Shown here in pieces: positions 44,851-55,200 of a stretch of 64,000 nucleotides of DNA. The notes under the pieces were generated by a model that saw nothing but the letters and a program-made list of their open reading frames with translations, was not told the origin of the DNA and made no database searches. Where the stretch lies: assembly GCA_030656145.1 (NCBI GenBank), contig JAUSOF010000002.1, forward strand, positions 221,284-285,283, in the 5' to 3' direction. Positions within the stretch are counted from its first letter, which is position 1, and the number at the start of each line of letters is the position of its first letter. A program made the position numbers and the translations under genes. Origin of the DNA: Pseudomonas sp. Lineage in GTDB: Bacteria; Pseudomonadota; Gammaproteobacteria; Pseudomonadales; Pseudomonadaceae.

Positions 44851-44921
44851 CTGGCCGCCGACAAGCTACCTGTGTCGCCGGCACTGCGTAAAATAGCCTG
44901 TTAAGTCTGCCGAGAGCGATC

Positions 44922-45650
44922 ATGGCAAGATGGTGGTTGGCAATACTCCTTAGCCTATTGGCCTGCTCACTCAGCCATGCTGAGCCTGCTGTGCCGAAAG
45001 AAATCCGTCTGGCCAGCGAGGTATGGGAAGGCCATACCCATGCCGATGGCAGTGGCCTGGCGTGGGATGTTTTGCGTCAGGTGTTCGAGCCGGCAGGCAT
45101 CGCGCTGGTGATTCAAAGCGTGCCCTATACCCGCTCTATCGGCCTGGTTCAGCGCGGCGAAGCCGATGCTTGGGTCGGCTCCTATCGCAATGAGGTCGGA
45201 GAGGGTGTGCTCTATCCACGCTGGCACTACGACGCCGATCAGATCAGTGCGCTGGGCCTGGTCGATCGGCCGGTGCCGAGTCAGGCAACGCTGGGCGAGT
45301 TTCGGCTGGTATGGGTGCGCGGCTACGAATATCAGCGTTATTTGCCAAACCTGAAGCACTACCGGGAAATTCAGCGCCGCAACGGTATTCTGCCCATGCT
45401 CGATTACGGCCATGCGGATTTTTACATTGATGCGCAGACCGAGGTCGATGAGGTGCTGGCGGGGGCGGCGGATCAGGCCCGTTACCGCGTCACCCCGTTG
45501 CTTCGCTTGCCGCTGTATCTGGGCTTTGCCGATAACCCACGGGGGCGGGCATTGGCTCAGTTGTACGATCGACGCATGGAGCAATTAGTCGAGCTGCGCA
45601 GCTTGCGCCCGCTGTTCGAGCGTTGGCAGCAGCCCTACCCCTTCGATTGA
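44922..45650 (+). CDS. Periplasmic type 3 substrate-binding protein
   Basis: 242 residues. Signal peptide MARWWLAILLSLLACSLSHA (Sec type; a Cys in it is not followed by a clear lipobox). The rest is a SBP_bac_3-like bilobal protein: IRLASEVWEGHTHADGSG at the mature N-terminus and YTRSIGLVQRGEADAWVGSY. No ABC permease is adjacent, so it may be an orphan binding or sensing protein, perhaps for an amino acid-like ligand. It stands 17 bp before the protease gene. Confidence 0.8.
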   Translation: MARWWLAILLSLLACSLSHAEPAVPKEIRLASEVWEGHTHADGSGLAWDVLRQVFEPAGIALVIQSVPYTRSIGLVQRGEADAWVGSYRNEVGEGVLYPRWHYDADQISALGLVDRPVPSQATLGEFRLVWVRGYEYQRYLPNLKHYREIQRRNGILPMLDYGHADFYIDAQTEVDEVLAGAADQARYRVTPLLRLPLYLGFADNPRGRALAQLYDRRMEQLVELRSLRPLFERWQQPYPFD

Positions 45651-45667
45651 CCGAATGAGAGAGCCCG

Positions 45668-46315
45668 ATGGCTGGACTTAAATTATTGGCTGTCGCTGCG
45701 CTGTTCCTGGCCTGCGGGTTGAGCTGGGCGGCACCGCAGGTGTTGGTGGTCGGTTTGTTCCCTGGCGCCGCGGTGCTCAATGTCGACGGCCAGCGCAAGC
45801 TGGTGAAGGTCGGCCAGACCGGCCCTGGCGGCGTGGTGGTGATCAGTGCCGACAGCCGTGGTGCCGTGCTGCGAGTGGATGGCGTGGAGCGCGCGTACAG
45901 CCTGAGTCGCGAATACAGCAACGGCTTTGCCGCGCCGAGCACGCGCCAGCTGAGCATTGCCAAAGGCATTGGCGGGCATTACTGGATTGCGGGCTCGGTG
46001 GACGGCCATCCGCTGCAGTTCCTGGTCGACACCGGTGCCACCTCGGTCGCCCTGAATGAGGGTCACGCTCGCCGTCTGGGCATCGACTACCGGGTGGTCG
46101 GTCGGCCCCTGCAGGTCAATACCGCCAGCGGTACAGTGCGCGGCTGGCGGGTTACGCTCAACAGTGTGAAGGTTGGCACTCTGGAATTGCTGGGGGTCGA
46201 GGGGGTTGTGCTGGAAGGCGGCTCGCCCACCGAAGCACTGCTCGGCATGAGTTTTCTCGGTCGGGTCGGCTGGCGGGTGGAGCAGGATCTGCTGGTGCTG
46301 GAATCGAAGCTATAA
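45668..46315 (+). CDS. Retropepsin-like clan AA aspartic protease
   Basis: 215 residues. Signal peptide/anchor MAGLKLLAVAALFLACGLSWA. The C-terminal half has the protease flap and active site FLVDTGATSVALNEGHARRL (D-T-G-A) and a second glycine-rich LLGMSFLGRVGWRV, as in the TIGR02281 family of periplasmic single-domain aspartic proteases. It would dimerise to form the active site. The N-terminal part (about 25-85) is an accessory beta-rich domain. Target unknown. It follows the binding protein and precedes ribA in the same direction. Confidence 0.85.
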   Translation: MAGLKLLAVAALFLACGLSWAAPQVLVVGLFPGAAVLNVDGQRKLVKVGQTGPGGVVVISADSRGAVLRVDGVERAYSLSREYSNGFAAPSTRQLSIAKGIGGHYWIAGSVDGHPLQFLVDTGATSVALNEGHARRLGIDYRVVGRPLQVNTASGTVRGWRVTLNSVKVGTLELLGVEGVVLEGGSPTEALLGMSFLGRVGWRVEQDLLVLESKL

Positions 46316-46467
46316 GCGTCGCTTGAATGCTCAGACGGCCGGCGTGGTATGCGGCATATGGTTTATCCGATCCTTATCATCGGTAATTCAAGCTGACCCG
46401 CTGGCGGGGGCTGCTGTTACAATGCTGCCTCGAAAATTTTCAGCCCTTATCTATTTAGGAGCATTCG

Positions 46468-47088
46468 GTGTCTGTCGTATTCGTCGCCGCCTCCCAGCTG
46501 CCTACCCCGTTCGGGGTGTTTATCATGCATGGCTTTCTCGAAACGGCCACGGGCAAGGAGCATGTCGCGCTGACCTTCGGCGATGTTGCCGATGGCGAGC
46601 CGGTGCTAGGGCGCCTGCATTCCGAGTGCCTGACCGGCGATGCGCTGTTCAGTCTGCGCTGTGATTGCGGCTTCCAGCTCGAAGCCGCCATGCGTGCGAT
46701 TGCCGCCGAAGGGCGTGGCGTGCTGCTCTATCTGCGTCAGGAGGGCCGTGGCATTGGCCTGCTGAACAAGATCCGCGCCTACGAACTGCAGGATGGCGGC
46801 GCCGATACGGTCGAGGCCAACGAGCTCCTCGGTTTCGGTGCCGATCAGCGTGAATACGCGATCTGCCTGCCGATGCTTGAACACCTGCACATCAAGGCAC
46901 TCAAGCTGATGACCAACAACCCACGCAAGGTCAAGGCGCTGGGCGATATGGGCATCAACGTGGCCACCCGCGTACCGTTGCAAATCGACCATAACCCGCA
47001 TAACAAGAAGTACCTGGCGACCAAGGCCGGCAAGCTTGGGCACATGCTCGGCAGCCTGCATCAGGGCGAGGTCGAGGGAAGCCTGTGA
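46468..47088 (+). CDS. ribA: GTP cyclohydrolase II RibA
   Basis: 206 residues from a GTG start after AGGAG. Unlike the C-terminus of RibBA upstream, the zinc site is intact: [21 protein letters not shown] gives C-x10-C-x-C. The nucleophilic Arg/Tyr region [18 protein letters not shown] is also complete. It opens the imidazole ring of GTP in the first step of riboflavin synthesis. No riboswitch was recognised in front of it. The end overlaps the next gene's GTG by four bases. Confidence 0.97.
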   Translation: MSVVFVAASQLPTPFGVFIMHGFLETATGKEHVALTFGDVADGEPVLGRLHSECLTGDALFSLRCDCGFQLEAAMRAIAAEGRGVLLYLRQEGRGIGLLNKIRAYELQDGGADTVEANELLGFGADQREYAICLPMLEHLHIKALKLMTNNPRKVKALGDMGINVATRVPLQIDHNPHNKKYLATKAGKLGHMLGSLHQGEVEGSL

Positions 47089-47501
47089 CCCGGAGCAATC
47101 TGCGCCGTCGACTGGCGCTTGAGTGGTGGCGGCAACTGGTGCTGACCCTGGCGCCGTTGTTGGTACTCAATCTGCTGTTTGGTGCTGGACGGTCGCTGAC
47201 TGTCTTCGCCATGCCCTTGTTCGTCGCCGGGATGGCCGCGATGTTCGTCAGCCTGCCGCTGTTCCATGCTTACAAGCGCGAGTTGCTGGCGACCGAAAAG
47301 GCCCTGGATAGCCCCGAAGAGCCAGCTGCCTGGATTGCTTTGGCTGCTCGGCGTCGCCTGGCGTTGTTTGGCGCCGGCCTGCCAGCCTGGATTGCCGCCC
47401 TCGCGGTGTTTGCCGGGCTGGAGGCGATCCCGTTGATTCTCCTGGCGCTGTCCAGCGTCGTGATCCTGTACCTCTACCGCATCCCCCGCCAGCTCGGCTG
47501 A
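47085..47501 (+). CDS. Small four-helix membrane protein, unknown function
   Basis: 138 residues from GTG 47085, overlapping ribA. Four hydrophobic helices ([74 protein letters not shown]) with a basic N-terminus [14 protein letters not shown], indicating an inner-membrane protein with cytoplasmic ends. No motif is recognised. It is coupled to ribA and matches by position a conserved hypothetical of P. aeruginosa; a link with flavin uptake or use cannot be shown. Confidence 0.75.
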   Translation: MTRSNLRRRLALEWWRQLVLTLAPLLVLNLLFGAGRSLTVFAMPLFVAGMAAMFVSLPLFHAYKRELLATEKALDSPEEPAAWIALAARRRLALFGAGLPAWIAALAVFAGLEAIPLILLALSSVVILYLYRIPRQLG

Positions 47502-47801
47502 GCTCCCGTCGCGGCGCCTGACTGTCCTTCCTGAGCTGCGGCGTGATGGTGCTGGCGGTTGCGCTGACACCCACGCCGGCACCGCGGCCGGATGTAATCC
47601 GGGACTGCTCCTCAGCCACTGCAGCGAATGGGTAATAACCGTTGCCCCGGCCGAACCGGCTGCCCGCTTGAAGTTAGCCGGAGGTTGTAGGAGCCAGCTT
47701 GCTGGCGATCCGCTGACAGATCACACAGATCGCCAGCAAGCTGGCTCCTACAGTGTGCTATTGAGCACGACTTGGTCAGGCTCCTTGCCGTTTGCGCCGG
47801 G
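47502..47801. other. Convergent intergenic region with repeats
   Basis: 300 bases between the membrane protein gene and btuB. It holds a solitary CCGGATGTAATCCGGG (47588-47603), which matches the arm of the REP pair at 52167 except for one base and the GTAG head, and the perfect REP pair at 47687. No gene is seen. Confidence 0.6.
47687..47751. repeat. Perfect GTAGGAGCCAGCTTGCTGG REP pair
   Basis: Two exact 24-bp arms in inverse orientation separated by 17 bases (loop near 47711-47727). Same family as the pair at 29785. Its place between convergent genes is the usual REPIN setting; it may also end the btuB transcript. Confidence 0.92.
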
Positions 47802-49742
47802 TTAGAAGCGATAGCCGACGCTGAGTTGCACGTCCTCTTCTGGTGCCGGATACAAACCCTTGTTGCCAGCCTGCCAACTTACATAGGTGGCAAAGCTGTC
47901 ATAGCGCTTGCCGGTCAGGTTATTGACTCGCAGTTTGGCGTTGAACTGTTGGTACTCATACTTCAAGGCAGCATTGAACAGGGTGTAACCCCCTTCGCGG
48001 GGAAGAACATGGGCATCATCGCTGGAGAGGTAGCGCGGCCCGGTGTAGATCGCCTCGAGGTAAGCATTCAACCCTGAAATGACCAAATAGTTGAGGTGCG
48101 CACTGGCACTGTGACGGGAGACCCAGGGCACCTCGTTGCCCTTGTTCACTCCTGCGCGGAACTCGGAGTCAGTGAAACTGTACTGACCGCCAAGGGCCAG
48201 GCGCTCGCTCAGCTGGTAATCGGCTTCGAGCAATGCGCCTTCCCGGCGGGTCCTGTCTAGGTTGATATTGGCGCCAGCGCCCGGTCCATACTTAGCGTTG
48301 TCGGCGAAGGGGTCATAGAGCAGTTCATCGTCGAGGTCGAGGCGGTACAGGCTGGCCTGGTAGCGCTGGATGCCGTCGCTCCATTCGATACCGCTTTCCC
48401 AGGACTCGCCGGCCTGCGGTTTGAGGAAAGTCATCCCTGGCTCGACAGAGGAATTTTCATTGACGTTAGCCCAGCGCAGCACATCTTCGCGCTTGATGAA
48501 CAGGCGGTTTTGCTGGTTCGCCTGCCATTGCAGGGCGACGCTGGTGCTGCCTTCGCGGTCGGTATGCTGCTGGTCGCTGAGTTTGTTGCGGTCTTCTGCT
48601 TCGCTGGCGCGGTAGCCGAGGGTCAGGTTGACGTCCTCAGCAAGTGGTTGGCTGAGCTGGGTATACCAGTCGCGCTGGGTTTGCCGGGCAACGCTACTGT
48701 ATCCGGGGAAGCGGGCATAGAGCGCCTGGTAATCACTGGTGATGTGATCGTGGCCGATCAGCCATTCGCCGCGGCCCAGTGTACTGTCCCAGTGAGTAGT
48801 CAGGCGTGGGCTGAAGGTTTCCACGCGAGTGCCGTCCTGGAACGGGCTACCGGAAATCAGGCCGACGCCATCGCTGTCGCGGAAGCTGTAGTCGAAGTTG
48901 CCGTTCCAGTTGGAGCCGAAGCCTTGTTCCGCGGCGAAGCGGTGGACCTGGGTCTTGTTGTCGTTCCATTCGCTAGATGTACTGGCCTTGCGGTCGGCGC
49001 GGCGTTCGTCAATGGTCAGGGCGCCAGGGTAGAGCAGTTCGTCGTCGATCGTCTGGTATTCGTAGAGTGCCCAGCCACTCTCATGGTCGTAGCGTAGGCG
49101 GCCGAACGCGTTGCTGTAGTTGGCATTGTTATGGTTGCGGTAGTTGTCGGTATTGCGTGTCTCGCCGCTGGCGAAAGCGGAGAAGCCTGCGCCGAGCTGC
49201 TGGAATACATGGCCCCGATAGGCTTCCAGATCATGACTGCCGTGGGTGGTCTCGATGTAGGCCTCGTTGCTCCGCGGCGTGCGCGTGATGATGTTGATCA
49301 CCCCGCCCACTGCCTGATCGCCATAAAGCACGGTGCCGGCACCGCGGATGATCTCGATGCGTTCGATATTAGCCAGCGGCACGCTGTTTAGATCCGGGCC
49401 GGTAAAGCTAGGGTTGTTCAGGCGGCGACCGTCCACCAGTACCAGAGTATTGTTTGCCGCATTGACGCCGAAGCCACGCAGGCTGATCGAAACGCGGTTG
49501 CCATCACCCAGAGTATCGCGCACTTGGACGCCGGCCTGGCTGCGCAGCACCTCTATCAGGCTGCTTGCTGCACTTTTTTCTATATCTTCGCGATCAATCA
49601 CCCGCACGCTGGCAGGCGCCGGTTTTTGCAGGGGCGTGCCGCGAGTCACCACCAATGGTTGGGCCTCATATGGGGCGACTTCTTGAGCATGAGCACCCAG
49701 CGGCAGCAGCGCTACAGCCAGGGCAATTCGGGACAATTTCAT
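47802..49742 (-). CDS. btuB: TonB-dependent cobalamin receptor (BtuB type)
   Basis: 646 residues. Signal peptide MKLSRIALAVALLPLGAHA, then the TonB-box-like QPLVVTRGT near the mature N-terminus. The plug domain shows RVIDREDIEKSAASSLIEVL, GFGVNAANNTLVLVDGRRLN and IERIEIIRGAGTVLYGDQAVGGVINI, followed by a 22-strand barrel ending VGYRF. A cobalamin riboswitch upstream makes vitamin B12 or a corrinoid precursor the expected ligand. ATG 49742 has TGAGGA before it. It needs a TonB-ExbB-ExbD motor such as the one at 27-32 kb. Confidence 0.92.
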   Translation of the reverse strand: MKLSRIALAVALLPLGAHAQEVAPYEAQPLVVTRGTPLQKPAPASVRVIDREDIEKSAASSLIEVLRSQAGVQVRDTLGDGNRVSISLRGFGVNAANNTLVLVDGRRLNNPSFTGPDLNSVPLANIERIEIIRGAGTVLYGDQAVGGVINIITRTPRSNEAYIETTHGSHDLEAYRGHVFQQLGAGFSAFASGETRNTDNYRNHNNANYSNAFGRLRYDHESGWALYEYQTIDDELLYPGALTIDERRADRKASTSSEWNDNKTQVHRFAAEQGFGSNWNGNFDYSFRDSDGVGLISGSPFQDGTRVETFSPRLTTHWDSTLGRGEWLIGHDHITSDYQALYARFPGYSSVARQTQRDWYTQLSQPLAEDVNLTLGYRASEAEDRNKLSDQQHTDREGSTSVALQWQANQQNRLFIKREDVLRWANVNENSSVEPGMTFLKPQAGESWESGIEWSDGIQRYQASLYRLDLDDELLYDPFADNAKYGPGAGANINLDRTRREGALLEADYQLSERLALGGQYSFTDSEFRAGVNKGNEVPWVSRHSASAHLNYLVISGLNAYLEAIYTGPRYLSSDDAHVLPREGGYTLFNAALKYEYQQFNAKLRVNNLTGKRYDSFATYVSWQAGNKGLYPAPEEDVQLSVGYRF

Positions 49743-49857
49743 TGGTAAATCCTCAAAAGGCAGAAAACTTTTGAGGAGGGCAGGGACAAGCACCGGGCAA
49801 GGAGGCGATAGCCAGCGCTTGACGGTGATGCCCTCCGCAACACCAGTCACATTGCGC

Positions 49858-50066
49858 CGAGGCAGGTCTCCGGGCTGCCGACTGGCACTTTCCCGCCTTC
49901 CCGGGCGAACCCAGTGGCGTATCGGGAAAATGTGCGCCCTGACCGTGCTGGTTGGGGCTGTCGGTTACCGTTGCGGGGGCAGCGCAGGCATTGTGGCTGT
50001 CGAGTCGACGGCTACGCACCTGCTTCCCTTTTCACGCCTGGGCCTTGCGGCTGTCGGCGACCTCGG
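49858..50066 (-). promoter_or_regulatory. Cobalamin riboswitch upstream of btuB
   Basis: On the minus strand: GGGAAGCAGGTGCG early, then GCTGCCCCCGCAACGGTAA, GCCACTGGGTTCG, CGGGAAGGCGGGAAAG and the B12 box AGCCCGGAGACCTGCC (49861-49876 on the plus strand). These are the conserved cobalamin-aptamer blocks in the right order. The aptamer ends about 115 bp before the btuB start. Cobalamin binding should turn the receptor off. Confidence 0.93.
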
Positions 50067-50120
50067 ACAAGTAAAACGCCGCGCACCATAAAGTGCTGCG
50101 GATAGAAGTACAAGCCGCGC

Positions 50121-52028
50121 CTACGTTTGCGGCGTTTCCAGCAGCGTGCGGCGCTGGCGCACGGCGGCTTCGATACCGGCGGCGTCGAGGCCGCATTCGG
50201 CGAGCATTTGGGTCGGTTTGGCGTGCTCGACGTAATAGTCGGGCAAGCCGAGGTGCAGCATCGGCTTGAGGATGTTTTCCTCGGCAAGGAATTCGCTGAC
50301 GGCACTGCCGGCGCCGCCCATGATGCTGTTTTCTTCGATACTTACCAGCAGGTCGTGGTTGTCGGCGAGCTGTCGAATCAGGGCTTCGTCCAGCGGTTTG
50401 ACGAAGCGCATGTCGACCACCGTGGCGTTCAGGGTCTCGCCGACTTGCAGTGCTTCGGCCAGTTGCACGCCGAACACCAGCAGGGCGGTGCCTTGGCCAT
50501 GGCGGCGCACGACGCCCTTGCCGATTTCCAGTGGCGCAAGGCCCGGCTCTATCACCGCGTTGGGGCCACTGCCGCGTGGATAGCGCACCGCAGCCGGGCC
50601 GTCGAACAGGTAGCCGGTGCTGAGCATGCGGCGCAATTCGTTCTCGTCACTGGGGGTCATCAGCAGCATGCCGGGGATGCAGCGCAGGTAGGACAGGTCG
50701 AAGCTGCCGGCGTGGGTCGGGCCGTCTTCGCCGACCAGGCCGGCGCGGTCGATGGCGAACAGTACGTCGAGGTGCTGCACCGCGACGTCGTGGATCAACT
50801 GGTCATAGGCGCGCTGGAGAAAGGTCGAGTAGATCGCCACCACTGGCTTGATGCCATCGCAGGCCATGCCCGCGGCCAGGGTCACCGCGTGCTGCTCGGC
50901 GATGGCTACGTCGAAATAGCGCTCGGGGTAGCGTTCGCTGAAGGCCACCAGGTCCGAGCCTTCCTTCATCGCCGGGGTGATGCCAACCAGGCGCGAGTCT
51001 TCGGCGGCCATGTCGCACAGCCACTGGCCGAACACACCAGAGTACTTGGGGCCGGCGACTTTCTTCGGCGCGGCGAGCGGGGCGTTGATCGGCTCCAGCT
51101 TGGTGATTGCGTGGTAACCGATTGGGTCGGCCTCGGCCGGCGCGAAACCCTTACCTTTCTTGGTGATCACGTGAAGGAACTGCGGGCCATCGAGGTCGCG
51201 CATATTGCGCAGGGTCACCAGCAGGGTGGGCAGGTCATGGCCGTCGATCGGGCCGATGTAGTTCCAGCCCAGTTCCTCGAACAGGGTGCCGGGCACCAGC
51301 ATGCCCTTGGCGTGTTCTTCGGTCTTGCGCGCGATTTCCCAGGCGCCGGGCAGGCGCGAGAGGATCTTCTTGCTGCCCTCGCGCATGCTGGCGTAGGTGC
51401 GGCTGGAGAGAATCTTGGCCAGGTAGTTGGACAGGCCGCCGACATTTTGCGAGATCGACATGTCGTTGTCGTTGAGGATCACCAGCATATTGGCATTGAC
51501 GTCGCTGGCGTGATTGAGCGCCTCGAAGGCCATGCCGGCGGTCAGCGCGCCGTCGCCGATCACTGCCACGCTCTTGCGCTTGCTGCCCTGGATGCGTGCG
51601 GCGATGGCCATGCCCAGGGCGGCGCTGATGCTGGTGCTGGAATGGCCGACACCAAAGGTGTCGTACTCGCTCTCGGCGCGCCGTGGGAAGGCGGCGATGC
51701 CGTCTTTCTGGCGCAGGCTGGACATGCGTTCGCGGCGGCCGGTGAGGATCTTGTGTGGATAGGCCTGGTGGCCGACATCCCATACCACGCGGTCATCCGG
51801 GGTGTCGAAGACGTAATGCAGGGCCACGGTCAGCTCGATCACGCCGAGGCCCGCACCGAAATGCCCACCGGTCTGGCCGACCGTGTAGAGCAGGTACTGG
51901 CGCAGTTCGTCGGCCAGGGTTTCCAGCTCGGCCTCGCCCAGTCGGCGCATTTCGTCCGGCGTATTGGCGCGGTCGAGCAGGGGCGTCAGTGGGCGTTCGC
52001 GAGGAATCTCGTGGAAGGTCGTCGGCAT
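50121..52028 (-). CDS. dxs: 1-deoxy-D-xylulose-5-phosphate synthase Dxs
   Basis: 635 residues. TPP enzyme with the diphosphate-binding [17 protein letters not shown] and [12 protein letters not shown] in domain 1, and [17 protein letters not shown] with the catalytic Glu in domain 2. It condenses pyruvate with glyceraldehyde 3-phosphate to start the MEP isoprenoid pathway and also feeds thiamine and pyridoxal synthesis. Start ATG 52028 ([14 protein letters not shown]). In most Pseudomonas dxs follows xseB-ispA directly; here a 6-kb module intervenes, so it must have its own promoter or a long read-through. Confidence 0.97.
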   Translation of the reverse strand: MPTTFHEIPRERPLTPLLDRANTPDEMRRLGEAELETLADELRQYLLYTVGQTGGHFGAGLGVIELTVALHYVFDTPDDRVVWDVGHQAYPHKILTGRRERMSSLRQKDGIAAFPRRAESEYDTFGVGHSSTSISAALGMAIAARIQGSKRKSVAVIGDGALTAGMAFEALNHASDVNANMLVILNDNDMSISQNVGGLSNYLAKILSSRTYASMREGSKKILSRLPGAWEIARKTEEHAKGMLVPGTLFEELGWNYIGPIDGHDLPTLLVTLRNMRDLDGPQFLHVITKKGKGFAPAEADPIGYHAITKLEPINAPLAAPKKVAGPKYSGVFGQWLCDMAAEDSRLVGITPAMKEGSDLVAFSERYPERYFDVAIAEQHAVTLAAGMACDGIKPVVAIYSTFLQRAYDQLIHDVAVQHLDVLFAIDRAGLVGEDGPTHAGSFDLSYLRCIPGMLLMTPSDENELRRMLSTGYLFDGPAAVRYPRGSGPNAVIEPGLAPLEIGKGVVRRHGQGTALLVFGVQLAEALQVGETLNATVVDMRFVKPLDEALIRQLADNHDLLVSIEENSIMGGAGSAVSEFLAEENILKPMLHLGLPDYYVEHAKPTQMLAECGLDAAGIEAAVRQRRTLLETPQT

Positions 52029-52166
52029 CAGGCTGATCGTTCGTTCTAGGTGCAAAAGATGCAGCAGTTTACCCGAAGCGCCGGTAACTGCCCAAACAAG
52101 CTTCGGATCGGCGCAACCCTAGATCCTATGTTCATGTGCAAGGTCTGCGACATCCACCCGGCTCTA

Positions 52167-52226
52167 GTAGCCCGGATGCAATCCGGGGAATGTTGTCCGG
52201 GGCTCCCCGGATTGCATCCGGGCTAC
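52167..52226. repeat. GTAGCCCGGATGCAATCCGGG REP pair
   Basis: Two 23-bp arms, perfectly inverted, bound a 60-bp segment between the carboxylase stop and the dxs start. It lies at one border of the carboxylase/ligase/LysR module. A headless relative is at 47588. Confidence 0.92.
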
Positions 52227-52236
52227 TTCGAACCTG

Positions 52237-55200
52237 CTACCAACTATCGACGCAGCGCTTCTTACCCGCGCGTGGCGCCGGCTTGGGCGTTGCGTTCAGC
52301 CCGCGCACCAGCCAGGCGCGGGTTTCCAGTGGGTCGATCACCGCATCGATCTCGAGAAAGCTGGCCATGTTGATGCCCTTGCCGCTCTGGTAGGCCTTGG
52401 CCACCAGTTTGTCGAACAGCTGCTGGCGGGCGCCAGACTCCTCGACGGCTGCCAGTTCCTTGGCGAAACCCAGGCGCACCGCGCCTTCCAGGCCCATGGC
52501 GCCGAATTCTCCGCTGGGCCAGGCGATGGTGAACAGCGGTGAATGGAAGCTGCCGGCGGCCATGGCCTGGGCGCCGAGGCCGTAGCCCTTGCGCAAGACC
52601 ACAGTAAAAAAAGGCACCGTCAGGCTGGCGGCGGCGACGAACATACGCGACACATGGCGCACCGTGGCCTGTTTCTCGGCTTCCGGGCCGACCATAAAGC
52701 CGGGGGTGTCGCACAGCGACAGCATGGGGATATCGAAGGCGTCGCACAGTTGCATAAAGCGCGCGGCCTTGTCGCCGGCCACGGCATCGATGGCGCCGCC
52801 CAGGTGCGCGGGGTTGTTGGCGAGCAGGCCAAAGGGCCGGCCCTCGATACGCACCAAGGCGGTGATCAGGCCGGGGGCGAACTGCCGGCGCAGTTCCAGC
52901 ACCGATCCGCTGTCGGCCAGGATGGCGATCACCTGGCGAATGTCATAGACGCGCAGGCGGTTCTCCGGGATGAACTGGCGCAGCGCGCGCTGATCCGCAC
53001 ACTGCCAATCCGTTAGCGCGCCCTGGAAGTAGCTCAGGTACTGCTTGGCCACGCGCACCGCCTCACGCTCATCGGCCACCTGCACATCGATCACCCCGTT
53101 AGGCCCTTGCACCGAGACCGGACCGACCTGCTCCGCGGTGAAGCTGCCGAGGCCGCCGCCTTCGATCATCGCCGGGCCGGCCATGCCGATAGTTGCGTTC
53201 TCGGTGGCGATAATCACATCGCAGCAGCCGAGCAGCGCCGCATTGCCGGCGAAGCAGCGCCCGGAGACCACCCCCACCAGAGGTACCAGCCCGGACAACC
53301 TGGCCATGCCGACGAAGGTGTGGCAGTCGAGCCCGGCGACGCCGACGAAATCGCTGTCACCCGGCCGGCCGCCACCGCCCTCGGCGAACAGCACCAGGGG
53401 CAGGCGCCACTGTTCGGCGAGGCCGAGCATGCGGTCGGTCTTCTTGTGATTCATCACCCCCTGGGTGCCGGCGAATACCGTGTAGTCGTAGGCGATGGCC
53501 ATGCAGCGCGCCGCCTGGCTGCCGAACGCCTCGGCGTTGACCGTGCCGATGCCGGCCACCAGGCCATCGGCCGGGCTCTGTTCGATCAGCTCCTCCAACG
53601 AACGCCGCCGGCGTTGCGCGGCCAGGGCCAGGGCGCCGTATTCATTGAAGCTGCCGTCATCGAGCAGCTCGGCGAGGTTCTCGCGCACCGTCCGCTGGCC
53701 GGTCTTGCGCCGCTTGGCCACGGCCAGTGGGCGGCGTTCGTCGCGGGTCATGGCGTGACGCTCGAACACCTCGGCGAGATCCGCGCGGATATGTTCGAGG
53801 TCCAGGCTTTGCTCGCTTTGCGCCTGATCGCCGTCGACCTCGGCCGGCTCGATAAACAGCAGCGGCTGGCCTTCGCCGACCACGCTGCCGGGCTGCACGG
53901 TGAGGGCGCGGATGATACCGCTGTGACTGGCCCTGACCACGAACTCCATCTTCATCGCCTCCAGCACGGCGATGCTCTGGCCGACCGCCACGGCATCGCC
54001 CTCGGCTACCTCCAGGCACACCAGTACGCCGCTGCTCGGCGCGTGCAAGGACAGGCAGCCGGGCGGCGCATCGATCGCCTGCTGCGCCGCACCGGCCGCC
54101 GCTGGGCTGCCGGCAAAGAACAGGTGGGGATGGGCCTGCTGCTGGGGCGCCAGCAATTGCGCCAGCCGGCCTTCGACGAAGCGTGTGCTGACCTGATTGG
54201 CGGCAACTTCTGGCAAGCGCAACAGGTTCTGCAGCAGGTGCAGGTTGCTCGCCACGCCCTCCAGGCGGAACTCGCAGAGCGCGCGGTAGGCGCGGCGCAG
54301 TGCGCTCGGGTAGTCCGGCGCGTGGGCGATCAGTTTGGCCAGCAGCGAATCGTAGCTGGGGCTGACCGGGTAGCTGGCGTAGCCGTAGCCGTCGACACGC
54401 AGGCCGGGGCCGCTGGGCGGTTCGTAGGCCGTCAGGGTGCCGGCGGCCGGGCGGGTGCTGCCATCGGCGCTCATGCTTTCCAGGTTGATCCGCAGTTGCA
54501 CGGCGCAGCCAGTGAGGGCTGGCGGCTGCAGCAGGTTCAGTTGCGCCAGGCTGTGCCCGGCGGCCAGCCTGAGCTGGGTCTGCAGCAGGTCGATGCCGGT
54601 GACCTGCTCGGTGACCGTGTGCTCGACCTGGATGCGCGGGTTGGCTTCCATAAAGTAGAAGCGTTCGGGCTGCTGGTTATCCAGCAGGAACTCGAAGGTG
54701 CCCAGGCCCTGATAGCACGCCGCACCGGCCAGCTTCAGCGCGGCGGCGATCATCCGCGCGCGGGTAGCCGCTGGCAGGTCCGGGCTGGGGGCGATCTCCA
54801 CCAGCTTCTGCTGGCGCCGCTGCAGGCTGCAATCGCGCTCCCACAGGTGGCTGACCGCGCCCGTATGGTCGCCCAGCACCTGGATCTCGATATGCCGGGC
54901 ATCGCTCACCAGCTGCTCGATATACAACGCGTCACTGCCGAAGGCCGCACGGGCTTCCGACTGGCAGCGGGCGAAGGCCTCGTCCAGTTCCGCTGCGGCG
55001 AATACCGGGCGCATGCCGCGACCGCCGCCGCCGGCCAGGGCCTTGAGCATCACCGCGCCACCGTCGCCCAGACTGCGCAGGAACTCGCGGGCCTGATCCA
55101 GGCTGACTGCGTGATTGAGCCCGCGCACCAGGGGCACATCGCAGCGTTCGGCCAGTGCGCGCGCCGCCGCCTTGTCGCCGAACAGTTCCAGCACCTCGGC

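Noticed and set aside
50127..52049. Open frame of about 640 codons antisense to dxs
   Set aside because: Exact shadow of dxs; ordinary codon-bias artefact.
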